From Legionella genomosp. 1 (GTDB taxonomy: Bacteria > Pseudomonadota > Gammaproteobacteria > Legionellales > Legionellaceae), in assembly GCA_945865355.1 (NCBI GenBank), contig CAMBDN010000031.1, forward strand, positions 1 to 16,193: 16,193 nucleotides of DNA. The letters are read 5' to 3'. The notes beneath the pieces are model-generated. The model was given only the letters and a program-made list of their open reading frames with translations, was not told where the DNA came from and searched no databases. This document shows, one piece after another, positions 1 through 6,259 of this stretch (its first letter is position 1; each line of letters starts with the position of its first letter). A program made the translations under genes and the position numbers.

Positions 1-2
1 TT

Positions 3-125
3 GATAAAGTGTATGAAAAAGGGATTTCGCTTACTAAGAAAGAAATGGGGCAATATCAGTCTAAAATTAAGCGTTCTTCAAGTTTGCCAAAATGGGATGT
101 TAGAATTTTGCCTCAAGCTGGGTAG
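3..125 (+). CDS. C-terminal fragment of a transposase, probably ISAzo13 family (partial, cut by window edge)
   Basis: The reading frame is open from the window edge to a TAG at 123-125 and gives about 40 residues. It contains VYEKGISLTKKEM followed by LPKWDVRILPQ. From memory, ISAzo13-family (Rhodopirellula-type DDE) transposases end with a segment of the form 'Y-x-x-G-I/K-x-S/T-x-x-E-M ... W-N-Y-x-I-x-P', and this tail fits that spacing. The catalytic DDE part would lie left of the window, so activity cannot be judged. It could instead be another protein with a chance resemblance. No terminal inverted repeat could be assigned in the bases after the stop, partly because the other end is not visible. 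Confidence 0.5.
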   Translation, partial: DKVYEKGISLTKKEMGQYQSKIKRSSSLPKWDVRILPQAG

Positions 126-166
126 GTTATTAAGTTTGAGATCCCTTAGAAGTAAAGGTAAGCGAT

Positions 167-210
167 AAAAAGGCGCCCAATCAATTTAAATTAACGAGAG
201 CGGGGCGCCT
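167..210 (-). terminator. Rho-independent terminator of the Gly/Tyr-rich exported protein gene
   Basis: An exact 8-bp inverted repeat, AGGCGCCC at 171-178 and GGGCGCCT at 203-210, is followed on the minus strand by a run of T (AAAAA at 167-171 on the plus strand). The 24-base loop contains a small palindrome, AATTTAAATT (183-192). It lies 37 bases past the minus-strand stop at 247, the expected place for that gene's terminator. Confidence 0.75.
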
Positions 211-246
211 GATAATCAATGGGCTGTCGTGCCGTTGTTATGTTAG

Positions 247-531
247 TTAGCAACGAGTACCGCAGTGGAGGCCACCATAGGGTCCACGCCAACAAACTCT
301 TCGACATGCACCACCCCAACCAGGTCCCCAGCCACGTCTATAACCACCATAATAATATCGGTATCCTGGTCCGTAATACCAAGCTAGAACAACAGGGGCC
401 TTCGTATTTGTGGCGTTAGTTTCTATAGCCATGGCTTTAGCTTGCGTAGAAAATAATGCTGTTACTAACACCAAGGCTAATCCAGTTAACAATGGTACTA
501 ATATATGTTTTACACTTATTTGATTACTCAT
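247..531 (-). CDS. Small exported Gly/Tyr/Arg-rich protein with two CxxxC pairs (unknown function)
   Basis: This 94-residue protein has a clear Sec signal peptide: residues 1-12 contain a lysine, a hydrophobic core follows (about 11-28), and AKA at about 31-33 is a good signal-peptidase-I site. The mature part is dominated by Gly, Tyr, Arg and Trp (GPGYRYYYGGYRRGWGPGW) and ends in four cysteines spaced CxxxCW ... CxxxC, which could form disulphides in the periplasm or outside the cell. Function is unknown. Similar small exported proteins with paired CxxxC motifs occur, as I recall, in Legionella and other gammaproteobacteria. The ATG start is supported by AAAGGA (539-544 on the plus strand) eight bases upstream, a TATAAT box further up, and a strong terminator downstream, so it is a real gene rather than a chance frame. 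Confidence 0.8.
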   Translation of the reverse strand: MSNQISVKHILVPLLTGLALVLVTALFSTQAKAMAIETNATNTKAPVVLAWYYGPGYRYYYGGYRRGWGPGWGGACRRVCWRGPYGGLHCGTRC

Positions 532-563
532 GATTCAGTCCTTTGCTTAAAGTTTACGTACTA

Positions 564-569
564 ATTATA
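564..569 (-). promoter_or_regulatory. -10 box of the Gly/Tyr-rich protein gene
   Basis: The minus strand reads TATAAT, a perfect -10 consensus, 33 bases upstream of the ATG. The hexamer 17 bases further upstream is a poor -35 match, so an activator may be needed or the assignment may be incomplete. Confidence 0.45.
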
Positions 570-628
570 GACCTATAGATCAAAAAAAGCGCATTGACAG
601 GTATTTTTTTTAAAACAACCCCGTAAAT

Positions 629-657
629 TTGTAAATTAAATACATTGGTCGTATAAT
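629..657 (+). promoter_or_regulatory. Sigma-70-type promoter of the repeat lipoprotein gene
   Basis: TTGTAA (629-634, 4 of 6 matches to the -35 consensus) and TATAAT (652-657, perfect) are separated by exactly 17 bases. Transcription would begin near 664, about 25 bases before the ATG at 689. The ribosome site AAGGAAG lies at 677-683. Confidence 0.6.
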
Positions 658-688
658 ATATGTACACAATAGAGGCAAGGAAGCAATC

Positions 689-994
689 ATGAAACGATTT
701 TTAATTCCATTGTTGGCCATTTCTTCAGCTACAATATTAACCGGTTGCGCCACATATCAGTCGGGTTGTGAAAGTTGCGGCTATACGGCATCAATGACGT
801 ATGTTCCTGCTACAACATATGTTGCAACGACAACTTATGTACCTACTACAACTTATGTACCAACAGCGACTTATGTTTCAACGACTAATTGCTGCACAAG
901 CAACTGTTGTCCTTCATGCAATCGATGCGGTGACGCTTATTATGGTTATGGCGCAGGCTACGGTGTGCAATATAATGCGACCAATTGGTACTAA
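689..994 (+). CDS. Small Cys/Tyr-rich lipoprotein with tandem TYVPxT hexapeptide repeats
   Basis: The 101-residue protein starts with a lysine/arginine pair and a hydrophobic segment ending in the lipobox LTGC (residues 17-20), so Cys20 should be lipidated and the protein anchored in a membrane facing the periplasm. Residues 37-66 are five tandem hexapeptides of the form TYV-(P/A/S)-x-T, encoded by five 18-base units (797-886). A cysteine cluster follows (NCCTSNCCPSCNRC) and then a Tyr/Gly-rich end. No known domain is recognised and a structural or surface role is only a guess. The ATG is supported by AAGGAAG (677-683) and a good promoter. It is divergent from the exported four-cysteine protein gene, with 157 bases between the starts. 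Confidence 0.8.
   Translation: MKRFLIPLLAISSATILTGCATYQSGCESCGYTASMTYVPATTYVATTTYVPTTTYVPTATYVSTTNCCTSNCCPSCNRCGDAYYGYGAGYGVQYNATNWY
797..886 (+). repeat. Five tandem 18-bp units inside the lipoprotein gene
   Basis: Units start at 797, 815, 833, 851 and 869. Each encodes Thr-Tyr-Val followed by a variable triplet rich in Thr and Pro. The third and fourth units share the first 12 bases (ACTTATGTACC plus A or T changes after it), while third codon positions have diverged elsewhere. This is an in-frame minisatellite that could change copy number without breaking the frame. Confidence 0.85.
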
Positions 995-1055
995 GCTTAA
1001 TGCTGCTAAGTTAAGGCATTTACATTACCCACGAGTCGTTCGTAACGAGTCAATT

Positions 1056-1091
1056 GAGAGCTTAGTATACGCGCAAAGCGTTAGGGCTCTC
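1056..1091. other. Two-part hairpin between the lipoprotein and methyltransferase genes
   Basis: GAGAGC (1056-1061) pairs with GCTCTC (1086-1091), and inside it ACGC (1069-1072) pairs with GCGT (1078-1081) around GCAAA. It lies 61 bases after the lipoprotein stop. No T-run follows on either strand, so it is not a standard intrinsic terminator. It may help end the lipoprotein mRNA or belong to the leader of the next gene. The rest of 995-1211 shows only a 7-base direct repeat, ACGAGTC, at 1031 and 1045. Confidence 0.35.
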
Positions 1092-1211
1092 CTTGGCTTG
1101 GGTGATTCTGACAAAAGAAGAGAAAATCCCTCACTTAATACCATTGGCGATAGTTGTATATTTAGATGTTTCTAGATAGCCTTGCAAACAAACTACGTGA
1201 GCGGGGTTATT

Positions 1212-2144
1212 GTGGAGCAAAGCAGCTTAATTTCACATCAAGTATCAGCAGAAGCAATTGATGCTTGTATCCAAAAACTTTCACTAAGAATAAGAAAACA
1301 AGGCGATAAACCCTATGCCTCAGTTGGTTATCAGCTAGAGCTGCTTCAGCAGCTTAGCCAATTTGATTTTGGACGATTTTTATTACGTAACCAAGGTATC
1401 AATGGATATTGGACTGATTACATGTTAATGCATCCATTACGCGGTCGAATTACGGGCCATAATGCTCAAGGGGAGCGTTTAACACCTTTAGAACATTTCA
1501 TCTTGGATAGTGCCCCTCTTATGCTGGCAACCCAGCAGCGGTGTCAAATATTTCTGCTGGAAAATCAGAAAAAGGTAGAAGAGCACGCAGTGCTTGCGTG
1601 TGTTCCTTGTGGAATGATGGGGGAGTTACTCTACCTTAATTATGAGCGTATTAATAACATTCAATTGCATGGAATTGATTACGATGCAGATACCTTAGAT
1701 GATGCAACATCGCTAGCAGAAAACAGGAAGCACACTTCATGGGTGACATTACATCAAGCCGATGCATGGGCGTTAGATGCAGAGGGTGCGTACGATTTAA
1801 TTTCAAGCAATGGTCTGACTATTTACGAACCGGATGATTTAAAAGTAACTCTGTTATTTGAGTTGTTCTATCAGGCACTGAAATCGGGTGGGAAACTTGT
1901 AACCAGCTTTCTAACGCCACCACCAACCCAAACGGAACCCTGTGAATGGGATCTGTCCAAAATTGATAAAGACCACTTATTGTTACAGAAAATACTCTTT
2001 GTAGATATTATTGATGCGAAATTTCAATGTTATCGTACATCTTTGCAAACAAAAAAACAGTTGGAGGATGTGGGTTTTAACCGAATCGAGTTTATTTATG
2101 ATCGGGCAAAAATTTTTCCTACAGTGGTGGCTTATAAAAACTAG
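1212..2144 (+). CDS. Class I SAM-dependent methyltransferase, substrate unknown
   Basis: About 310 residues. The middle carries a Rossmann-type methyltransferase core: a motif-I strand and loop VLACVPCGMMGELL (about 127-140, with Pro-Cys-Gly in place of the usual Gly-x-Gly), an acidic SAM-ribose end GIDYDAD (154-160), an acidic residue in HQADAW (about 184), and DLISSNGLT (195-203) as the following strand. The C-terminal part contains SGGKLVTSFLTPP and ends in a typical strand TVVAYKN. The N-terminal 120 residues resemble no domain I know and may bind the substrate. The frame extends back to a TTG at 1182, but no start has a strong ribosome site; GTG at 1212 follows GCGGGG and is preferred weakly. 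The 3' end overlaps the convergent usp gene by four bases. The methyl acceptor cannot be named from sequence. Confidence 0.75.
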   Translation: MEQSSLISHQVSAEAIDACIQKLSLRIRKQGDKPYASVGYQLELLQQLSQFDFGRFLLRNQGINGYWTDYMLMHPLRGRITGHNAQGERLTPLEHFILDSAPLMLATQQRCQIFLLENQKKVEEHAVLACVPCGMMGELLYLNYERINNIQLHGIDYDADTLDDATSLAENRKHTSWVTLHQADAWALDAEGAYDLISSNGLTIYEPDDLKVTLLFELFYQALKSGGKLVTSFLTPPPTQTEPCEWDLSKIDKDHLLLQKILFVDIIDAKFQCYRTSLQTKKQLEDVGFNRIEFIYDRAKIFPTVVAYKN

Positions 2145-2566
2145 AGTTTCGCTCTTAGTGTAAGTACATCACATTGCGCTTGGTGAACGACCGCATGGGC
2201 TGTGCTACCTAGAAAAGCGGGAAGTTTACTGGATGAGTGGCTACCGATAATAATTAGATTACAAGCCAATTCAGCAACTTTATTAAGCACATGCATTTTG
2301 ATGGAACCAACTTCAACAAATTGCTGGTTAACGGGAATGTTTAACGCTTCTCCCAGAACATGCATGACAGATAAGGCGTCATCTTTAACGGGATAGTCAA
2401 ATTCAGCAAACCCTAGTCCCTGTGCAAGCTGTAAACTGGCTGGTGGTTCGATCACATGAAGAAGGAACAGTTTTGCATGAAAACAAGCGGCAATGTCGAC
2501 CGCTTGGCGGCACATCTCAAAATGATTTTCGCTCAAATCGGTTGCAAATAAAATATTAGAGTACAT
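2141..2566 (-). CDS. Universal stress protein, UspA family, single domain
   Basis: A 141-residue single Usp domain: strand 1 with the family signature NILFATDLSE at the N-terminus, strand 2 LFLLHVIEP, an acidic middle, strand 4 NLIIIGSHSS, and the C-terminal loop LGSTAHAVVHQAQCDVL. Usp proteins are cytoplasmic dimers that in many cases bind ATP or AMP and are induced by stress. The usual GxxG of the nucleotide loop reads GSHS here, so the second glycine is serine, while the following LGST is intact; nucleotide binding is uncertain. A TTG five codons upstream is possible, but the ATG at 2566 is placed right after TGAGGG and starts immediately before the first strand, so it is preferred. The gene converges with the methyltransferase gene and shares its last four bases. 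Confidence 0.85.
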   Translation of the reverse strand: MYSNILFATDLSENHFEMCRQAVDIAACFHAKLFLLHVIEPPASLQLAQGLGFAEFDYPVKDDALSVMHVLGEALNIPVNQQFVEVGSIKMHVLNKVAELACNLIIIGSHSSSKLPAFLGSTAHAVVHQAQCDVLTLRAKL

Positions 2567-2641
2567 CAGACCCTCAGGCAATAAAGATAGATTGACCCAA
2601 GTTTAGTTGATAGGAAGAAAAAATGTAACCATTTAAAGTTG

Positions 2642-2674
2642 AAAAAAGTCGAAGACCAGGTACAAGTCTTCAAC
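2642..2674 (-). terminator. Rho-independent terminator of the 81-residue protein gene
   Basis: On the minus strand a 9-bp stem with one G-T wobble (GTTGAAGAC and GTCTTCGAC; plus-strand arms 2666-2674 and 2648-2656) encloses a 9-base loop and is followed by six T residues (AAAAAA at 2642-2647 on the plus strand). It lies 38 bases after the stop at 2712 and insulates that gene from usp, which reads in the same direction. Confidence 0.7.
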
Positions 2675-2711
2675 TATTTTCTAGAAAAGTGCGTTATTAC
2701 TAATGCGATTC

Positions 2712-2957
2712 TTAGCCGCCTGGTTTTCTAAGGATATCAGCTTGTACCAATTCTTCTGCAACTTTAGATATTGGCATACCTGTTACATTTCTAGCTATAC
2801 CAGAATCCAGTGATACTAGTATTTTACCGAAAAAGCTGTATTCATTGTATGGTCGTGTAGCTTTAACTTCTCTGTACCCAGCGACCTGGGCGTGAGTTCC
2901 AAGCATACCACCTTCTCTAGCATGCTGCTGTAAAATTTCTACTTTTTGTCTAGACAT
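2712..2957 (-). CDS. Small soluble protein of unknown function (81 residues)
   Basis: I do not recognise this protein. It has no signal peptide or membrane segment. The N-terminal half is charged (SRQKVEILQQHAREGG, then EVKATRPYNEYSFFGKI), and the C-terminal half contains TGMPISKVAEELVQADIL, which looks like a helix-turn-helix-sized helical pair but is too short to call a DNA-binding domain. It ends in KPGG. The ATG follows GAGA eight bases upstream, embedded in a palindrome and A-runs, and a good intrinsic terminator follows the gene, which together support it as real. It lies 67 bases downstream of folK on the same strand and could be read partly from the pcnB-folK promoter. Confidence 0.6.
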   Translation of the reverse strand: MSRQKVEILQQHAREGGMLGTHAQVAGYREVKATRPYNEYSFFGKILVSLDSGIARNVTGMPISKVAEELVQADILRKPGG

Positions 2958-2965
2958 TTTTTTTC

Positions 2966-2978
2966 TCGTAATATACGA
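2966..2978. promoter_or_regulatory. 13-bp palindrome at the translation start region of the 81-residue gene
   Basis: TCGTA-ATA-TACGA is a perfect inverted repeat 8 to 20 bases upstream of the ATG, flanked by a T-run on each side of the plus strand. It overlaps the likely ribosome site, so it could be an operator or a small mRNA hairpin limiting translation. A chance palindrome is also possible. Confidence 0.3.
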
Positions 2979-3024
2979 TTTTTTTGAGCTGTTATTATTC
3001 TAACCGAGTAATATTAAGGCATTA

Positions 3025-3564
3025 TTAAGCGTTTTTCTTTCTTAACAATTCATCAATATTCGCGGCTCTTTGTCCGGCCGTGTTGGTGGGTAAGGGCAAA
3101 GAAAGATAGGTATCACAGTGATTAAGATAAGTAGCAAGAGGCTTTCCTGAAGGGAGGTGCGCTGTGGGGAAAATTTCAAGTAGTGGCACCAGTACAAAAT
3201 CACGTTTAGTCATCTCTGGATGGGGTACTGTTAGGTTGGGATGGTTAATGATCCGCTCACCGAAGAGTAATAAATCAATATCCAGTGTTCTTGCTGCCCA
3301 ATGTTTTTTCCGCGAGCGTTGATGATTGGTTTCGATTTGTTGGCAATGGTGCAATAGCTGCTGGGGTGAAAGGGTTGTATGGATGGCAATCACCATGTTG
3401 CAATATCGCGGTTGCATCTGCACTCCAGATGCTTTGCTAAAGTAAAACTTGGATTGGTGGGTGACTACCGTCCGAGGGAGTTTACGAAGTTGCAGCAGAG
3501 CTTGCCTTAACTGGCGCGCAGGGTAGCGTAAATTACTTCCAAGTCCCAAATAACACAGTGTCAT
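3025..3564 (-). CDS. folK: 2-amino-4-hydroxy-6-hydroxymethyldihydropteridine pyrophosphokinase
   Basis: FolK transfers pyrophosphate from ATP to 6-hydroxymethyl-7,8-dihydropterin in folate biosynthesis, in the cytoplasm. The protein begins with the family strand CYLGLGSN (residues 4-11). The signature RTLDIDLLLFG has its two metal-binding aspartates at Asp95 and Asp97, the same numbers as in the E. coli enzyme. The basic stretch RSRKKHWAARTLD precedes it, and HPEMTKRDFVLVPL (115-128) supplies the conserved His-Pro and Arg. At 179 residues it is slightly longer than the usual 160 or so, with a basic C-terminal tail (ELLRKKNA). Its ATG overlaps the pcnB stop by four bases (ATGA), so translation is probably coupled. 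Confidence 0.95.
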   Translation of the reverse strand: MTLCYLGLGSNLRYPARQLRQALLQLRKLPRTVVTHQSKFYFSKASGVQMQPRYCNMVIAIHTTLSPQQLLHHCQQIETNHQRSRKKHWAARTLDIDLLLFGERIINHPNLTVPHPEMTKRDFVLVPLLEIFPTAHLPSGKPLATYLNHCDTYLSLPLPTNTAGQRAANIDELLRKKNA

Positions 3565-4892
3565 GAAGTTGATTTTGGTTTGTGTCGTTTGCGAGGCATG
3601 CTTGGGGCAAGAGCGGCGATCATTTTTTCTTGAGCAATTGCATCAACATCTTGGAATGTCGTCCACCAGTCTGCTAATTCCATTGTTTCATCTCCAGCCA
3701 GTGCCCGTAGCGCAAGAAAATCATAAGCTGCGCGAAAACGGGGGTGCTCCAACAAATTGAAGGCTCTGTTGCCTGTGCGTTTGGAAAATCGGTATTGCAT
3801 CAGCCACATCTCACGCATGACCTGTGTGAAACGCTTAGGAATAGTGACCACTTTATTTTGTTCTGAAATCACCTGTGACATCGCTTTATCTAATGCCGGT
3901 AAAGGATCCATGCCTTCATCTTTTAATTGTTTTGTGCGTTCTATCATTGGGAACCATAACAGCACGGCAAAAACAAATGCGGGCGTTACGGGTTTGTCTT
4001 CGCGAATGCGTGTATCGGTATTTTCTAGAGCAATAATGAGTAATTCATTAACAGGATATTGGCCGTCTAGCAGCCCATTTGTTAGCGGAAAAAGATGTGC
4101 AAATAAGCCATGCTTTACCAGTAACCGTTGCACTGACTCTGCTTCACCACATTGGAAGAGCTTCACCATTTCATCAAATAGTCGAGATCCTGATACATGA
4201 TTTATCAACGTACTTAATTCGGCGAGTGGAGCGGCTGTTTCTGGCGCAAGCTCAAAATGTAATTTTGCGCTAAAACGAACAGCTCGTAACATGCGAACCG
4301 GGTCTTCCTGATAGCGGGTTACTGGATCACCAATCATGCGAATTAAACGTTGCGTTACATCTTTGACACCGCCGGTGAAGTCAACAATAGATGCATCATC
4401 AATGTTGTAATAGAGCGAATTAATGGTGAAGTCACGACGCCAAGCGTCTTCTTCGAGCGTTCCATACACATTGTCACGAATCAGCATGCCGTGGTCATTG
4501 GTTTGTTGATTTTCATCGACAGGTTCATGGCCACGAAATGTTGCAACTTCTATGATTTCACGATGGTAAAGAATATGGACTAATTTAAAACGCCGACCAA
4601 TAATACGTGCATTGCGAAATAAAGATTTTATTTGGTTTGGGCTTGCATTGGTTGCTACGTCAAAATCTTTTGGTGCTTTGTGCAATAACAAGTCACGCAC
4701 ACTGCCGCCAACAAGAAAAGCCTGGAACCCCGCGCTATTTAAGCGGTTCAAAACCTTCAACGCATTCGCACTGATATCCGTTTTGGACACATGATGGTGG
4801 CTGCGCGGTATGACGTTACTGGAGTTAACCGGAGGATTGTTTGCTCTGGTTTTACGCAACAGTTTTTTGATTAATCTGATGATGGTGTTCAC
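3561..4892 (-). CDS. pcnB: Poly(A) polymerase I
   Basis: PcnB adds poly(A) tails to RNA 3' ends and so promotes RNA decay; in plasmid-bearing cells it also affects copy number. The nucleotidyltransferase head is clear: FLVGGSVRDLLL (59-70), the catalytic pair in DFDVAT (Asp77 and Asp79), then IIEVATFRG (113-121) and WRRDFTINSLYYN (151-163). DPVRMLRAVRFSAKL marks the neck typical of class II poly(A)/CCA polymerases. The length of 443 residues and the very basic C-terminus (PRKRHKPKS) fit PcnB rather than a CCA-adding enzyme. The start is a GTG at 4892, the only start before an in-frame stop 15 bases upstream; no good ribosome site is visible. folK follows with a 4-base overlap, a pairing common in gammaproteobacteria. 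Confidence 0.95.
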   Translation of the reverse strand: MNTIIRLIKKLLRKTRANNPPVNSSNVIPRSHHHVSKTDISANALKVLNRLNSAGFQAFLVGGSVRDLLLHKAPKDFDVATNASPNQIKSLFRNARIIGRRFKLVHILYHREIIEVATFRGHEPVDENQQTNDHGMLIRDNVYGTLEEDAWRRDFTINSLYYNIDDASIVDFTGGVKDVTQRLIRMIGDPVTRYQEDPVRMLRAVRFSAKLHFELAPETAAPLAELSTLINHVSGSRLFDEMVKLFQCGEAESVQRLLVKHGLFAHLFPLTNGLLDGQYPVNELLIIALENTDTRIREDKPVTPAFVFAVLLWFPMIERTKQLKDEGMDPLPALDKAMSQVISEQNKVVTIPKRFTQVMREMWLMQYRFSKRTGNRAFNLLEHPRFRAAYDFLALRALAGDETMELADWWTTFQDVDAIAQEKMIAALAPSMPRKRHKPKSTS

Positions 4893-4964
4893 CCATTTGG
4901 TATTTTACGTTAATACGTTAGAAAGATTCAGCTATCGTAGTAGACTTCAATCGTTAAATCTAGG

Positions 4965-4993
4965 ATTATAGCCAAGCTGTGTATGAAAGTGAA
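4965..4993 (-). promoter_or_regulatory. Promoter of the pcnB-folK operon
   Basis: The minus strand shows TTCACT (plus 4988-4993, 4 of 6 matches) and a perfect TATAAT (plus 4965-4970) separated by 17 bases. The predicted transcript would start about 65 bases before the GTG of pcnB. The divergent terC gene starts at 5050; a TTGACT at 5008-5013 could serve it, but no convincing -10 follows. Confidence 0.55.
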
Positions 4994-5049
4994 TCATTAA
5001 CTATGGCTTGACTCGTAACTTACTCTAGAGCAATAGGTAGGGTTTATAA

Positions 5050-5772
5050 ATGGAATTATTAGATATTGTACTTAGTTTACTGGCATTGATTGTCTTGGAA
5101 ATCATTCTAGGCATCGATAATTTGGTCTTTTTATCAATATTGACTGATAAGCTTCCTCGTGAGAAACGTAAGCAGGCACGCCGGTGTGGTTTAATGTTTG
5201 CCTGGGTTACTCGGTTAATGTTACTCGCTTCCGCTTTCTTGCTCGTTAAACTCACTAGGCCTATTGTTACCTTTGCTAGCTTTTCTTTTTCTGTGCGCGA
5301 TCTATTTTTGTTTGTTGGCGGCGCTTTTCTTATTGCCAAGGCGACACAAGAAATTCATGGAGAGGTGGGCGATATTGATGAAGCAAGGGGTCATTCAAAG
5401 AGGTCTTCGGTAACATTTATCGGTGTTGTTATACAAGTAGGATTGATGGACATTATTTTTTCATTTGATAGTGTCTTAACGGCGATTGGTTTGACCAGTC
5501 ATTTCTGGGTTATGGCGATTGCAATTACTTGCGCAATTTTAGTAATGATATACGCAAGTGAGCCGGTCAGTCATTTTATCGAAAAATATCCATCAATAAA
5601 AATGTTGGCGCTGAGTTTTCTGATTTTAATCGGTACGGTTTTAGTTGCAGACGGTTTCTCTTTTCACGTACCCAGAGGGTATATCTATTTTGCTATGGGC
5701 TTCTCGCTGGCAGTTGAATCACTCAATTTAATCAAGTACGCACGAAGAAAAAAACAAAGGAAACGTCAATAA
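5050..5772 (+). CDS. TerC-family integral membrane protein
   Basis: A 240-residue inner-membrane protein with about seven hydrophobic segments (roughly 5-30, 48-67, 83-97, 121-149, 152-170, 184-202 and 211-229). The two TerC signature regions are present: LEIILGIDNLVFL (16-28) and GLMDIIFSFDSVLTAIG (131-147), each with the acidic residues expected in a metal path. TerC-family proteins are linked to tellurium resistance and, better supported, to manganese export and metal loading of exported proteins; the ion handled here cannot be read from sequence. The C-terminus is very basic (KYARRKKQRKRQ), consistent with a cytoplasmic end. A GTAGGG precedes the ATG by about eight bases. The stop overlaps the hemJ start by one base (TAATG), which suggests a two-gene operon. 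Confidence 0.9.
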   Translation: MELLDIVLSLLALIVLEIILGIDNLVFLSILTDKLPREKRKQARRCGLMFAWVTRLMLLASAFLLVKLTRPIVTFASFSFSVRDLFLFVGGAFLIAKATQEIHGEVGDIDEARGHSKRSSVTFIGVVIQVGLMDIIFSFDSVLTAIGLTSHFWVMAIAITCAILVMIYASEPVSHFIEKYPSIKMLALSFLILIGTVLVADGFSFHVPRGYIYFAMGFSLAVESLNLIKYARRKKQRKRQ

Positions 5773-6194
5773 TGTTAATTATTAAAGCATTACATGTTAT
5801 TGCTATGGTTGCTTGGTTTGCTGGTCTTTTTTATTTACCTAGGCTGTTTGTTTATCATGCTGATGCCCAAGACAAAATTAGCAGAGACCGTTTTAAAATC
5901 ATGGAGCGCCGTCTGTATTATGGAATCATGTGGCCTGCTGCGGTATTCACGACGGCGTGGGGATGCTTAATGATCGCTTATCACCCAGAGTATTATATGA
6001 AGGCTGGATGGATGCATGCAAAATTGTCACTGGTTATTCTTTTATGGATTTATCACTTGATGTGTGGGCATTACTGTAAGCTATTCGCCGGTGAACGCAA
6101 TAATAAAAGCTCGTTTTTTTATAGGATATTCAATGAGGCTCCAACCATCCTATTGGTTTTAATCGTGCTACTTGTCATGATTAAACCCTTTTGA
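5772..6194 (+). CDS. hemJ: Protoporphyrinogen IX oxidase, HemJ type
   Basis: HemJ (former UPF0093) oxidises protoporphyrinogen IX to protoporphyrin IX, the step before iron insertion in haem synthesis, in the inner membrane. The 140-residue protein has four hydrophobic segments. Family marks visible are KALHVIAMVAWFAGLFYLPR (5-24, with the haem-binding candidate His8), ERRLYYGIMWPA (45-56), WMHAKL (80-85, with His82 and Lys84) and RIFNEAPTILL (118-128). Length matches the usual 140-150. The ATG shares its A with the terC stop. No HemG or HemY is in the window, so whether this is the only such enzyme cannot be told. Confidence 0.93.
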   Translation: MLIIKALHVIAMVAWFAGLFYLPRLFVYHADAQDKISRDRFKIMERRLYYGIMWPAAVFTTAWGCLMIAYHPEYYMKAGWMHAKLSLVILLWIYHLMCGHYCKLFAGERNNKSSFFYRIFNEAPTILLVLIVLLVMIKPF

Positions 6195-6204
6195 TGGTTT
6201 AAAG

Positions 6205-6236
6205 CAATTAGCCCGAAGTTACATTCGGGCTAATTG
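6205..6236. terminator. Bidirectional hairpin between hemJ and the rubredoxin gene
   Basis: A perfect 13-bp stem (6205-6217 with 6224-6236) closes on a 6-base loop GTTACA, with the core AGCCCGAA / TTCGGGCT. It lies 10 bases after the hemJ stop and 23 bases after the rubredoxin stop, in the gap between two convergent genes. Neither side has a long T-run, but the stem strength and position make termination for both genes the likely role. Confidence 0.7.
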
Positions 6237-6259
6237 ATTCGTTATAAATTCTGAGGAAG

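Noticed and set aside
219..419. Plus-strand frame opposite the four-cysteine exported protein gene
   Set aside because: No ribosome site or protein character; it is the complement of a gene with signal peptide, promoter and terminator.
594..599. Perfect TTGACA on the plus strand in front of the lipoprotein gene
   Set aside because: No -10 box lies at 16-18 bases; the better paired promoter is at 629-657.
797..886. CRISPR-like array
   Set aside because: The repeats are contiguous, in frame and without spacers; they encode hexapeptides.
801..1175. 124-codon plus-strand frame overlapping the lipoprotein gene
   Set aside because: It reads the 18-bp repeats in another frame (Leu/Gln/Met-rich) and runs into non-coding sequence; no ribosome site was seen.
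3563..4794. Several plus-strand frames across pcnB
   Set aside because: They are complements of a well-supported gene and show no family features.
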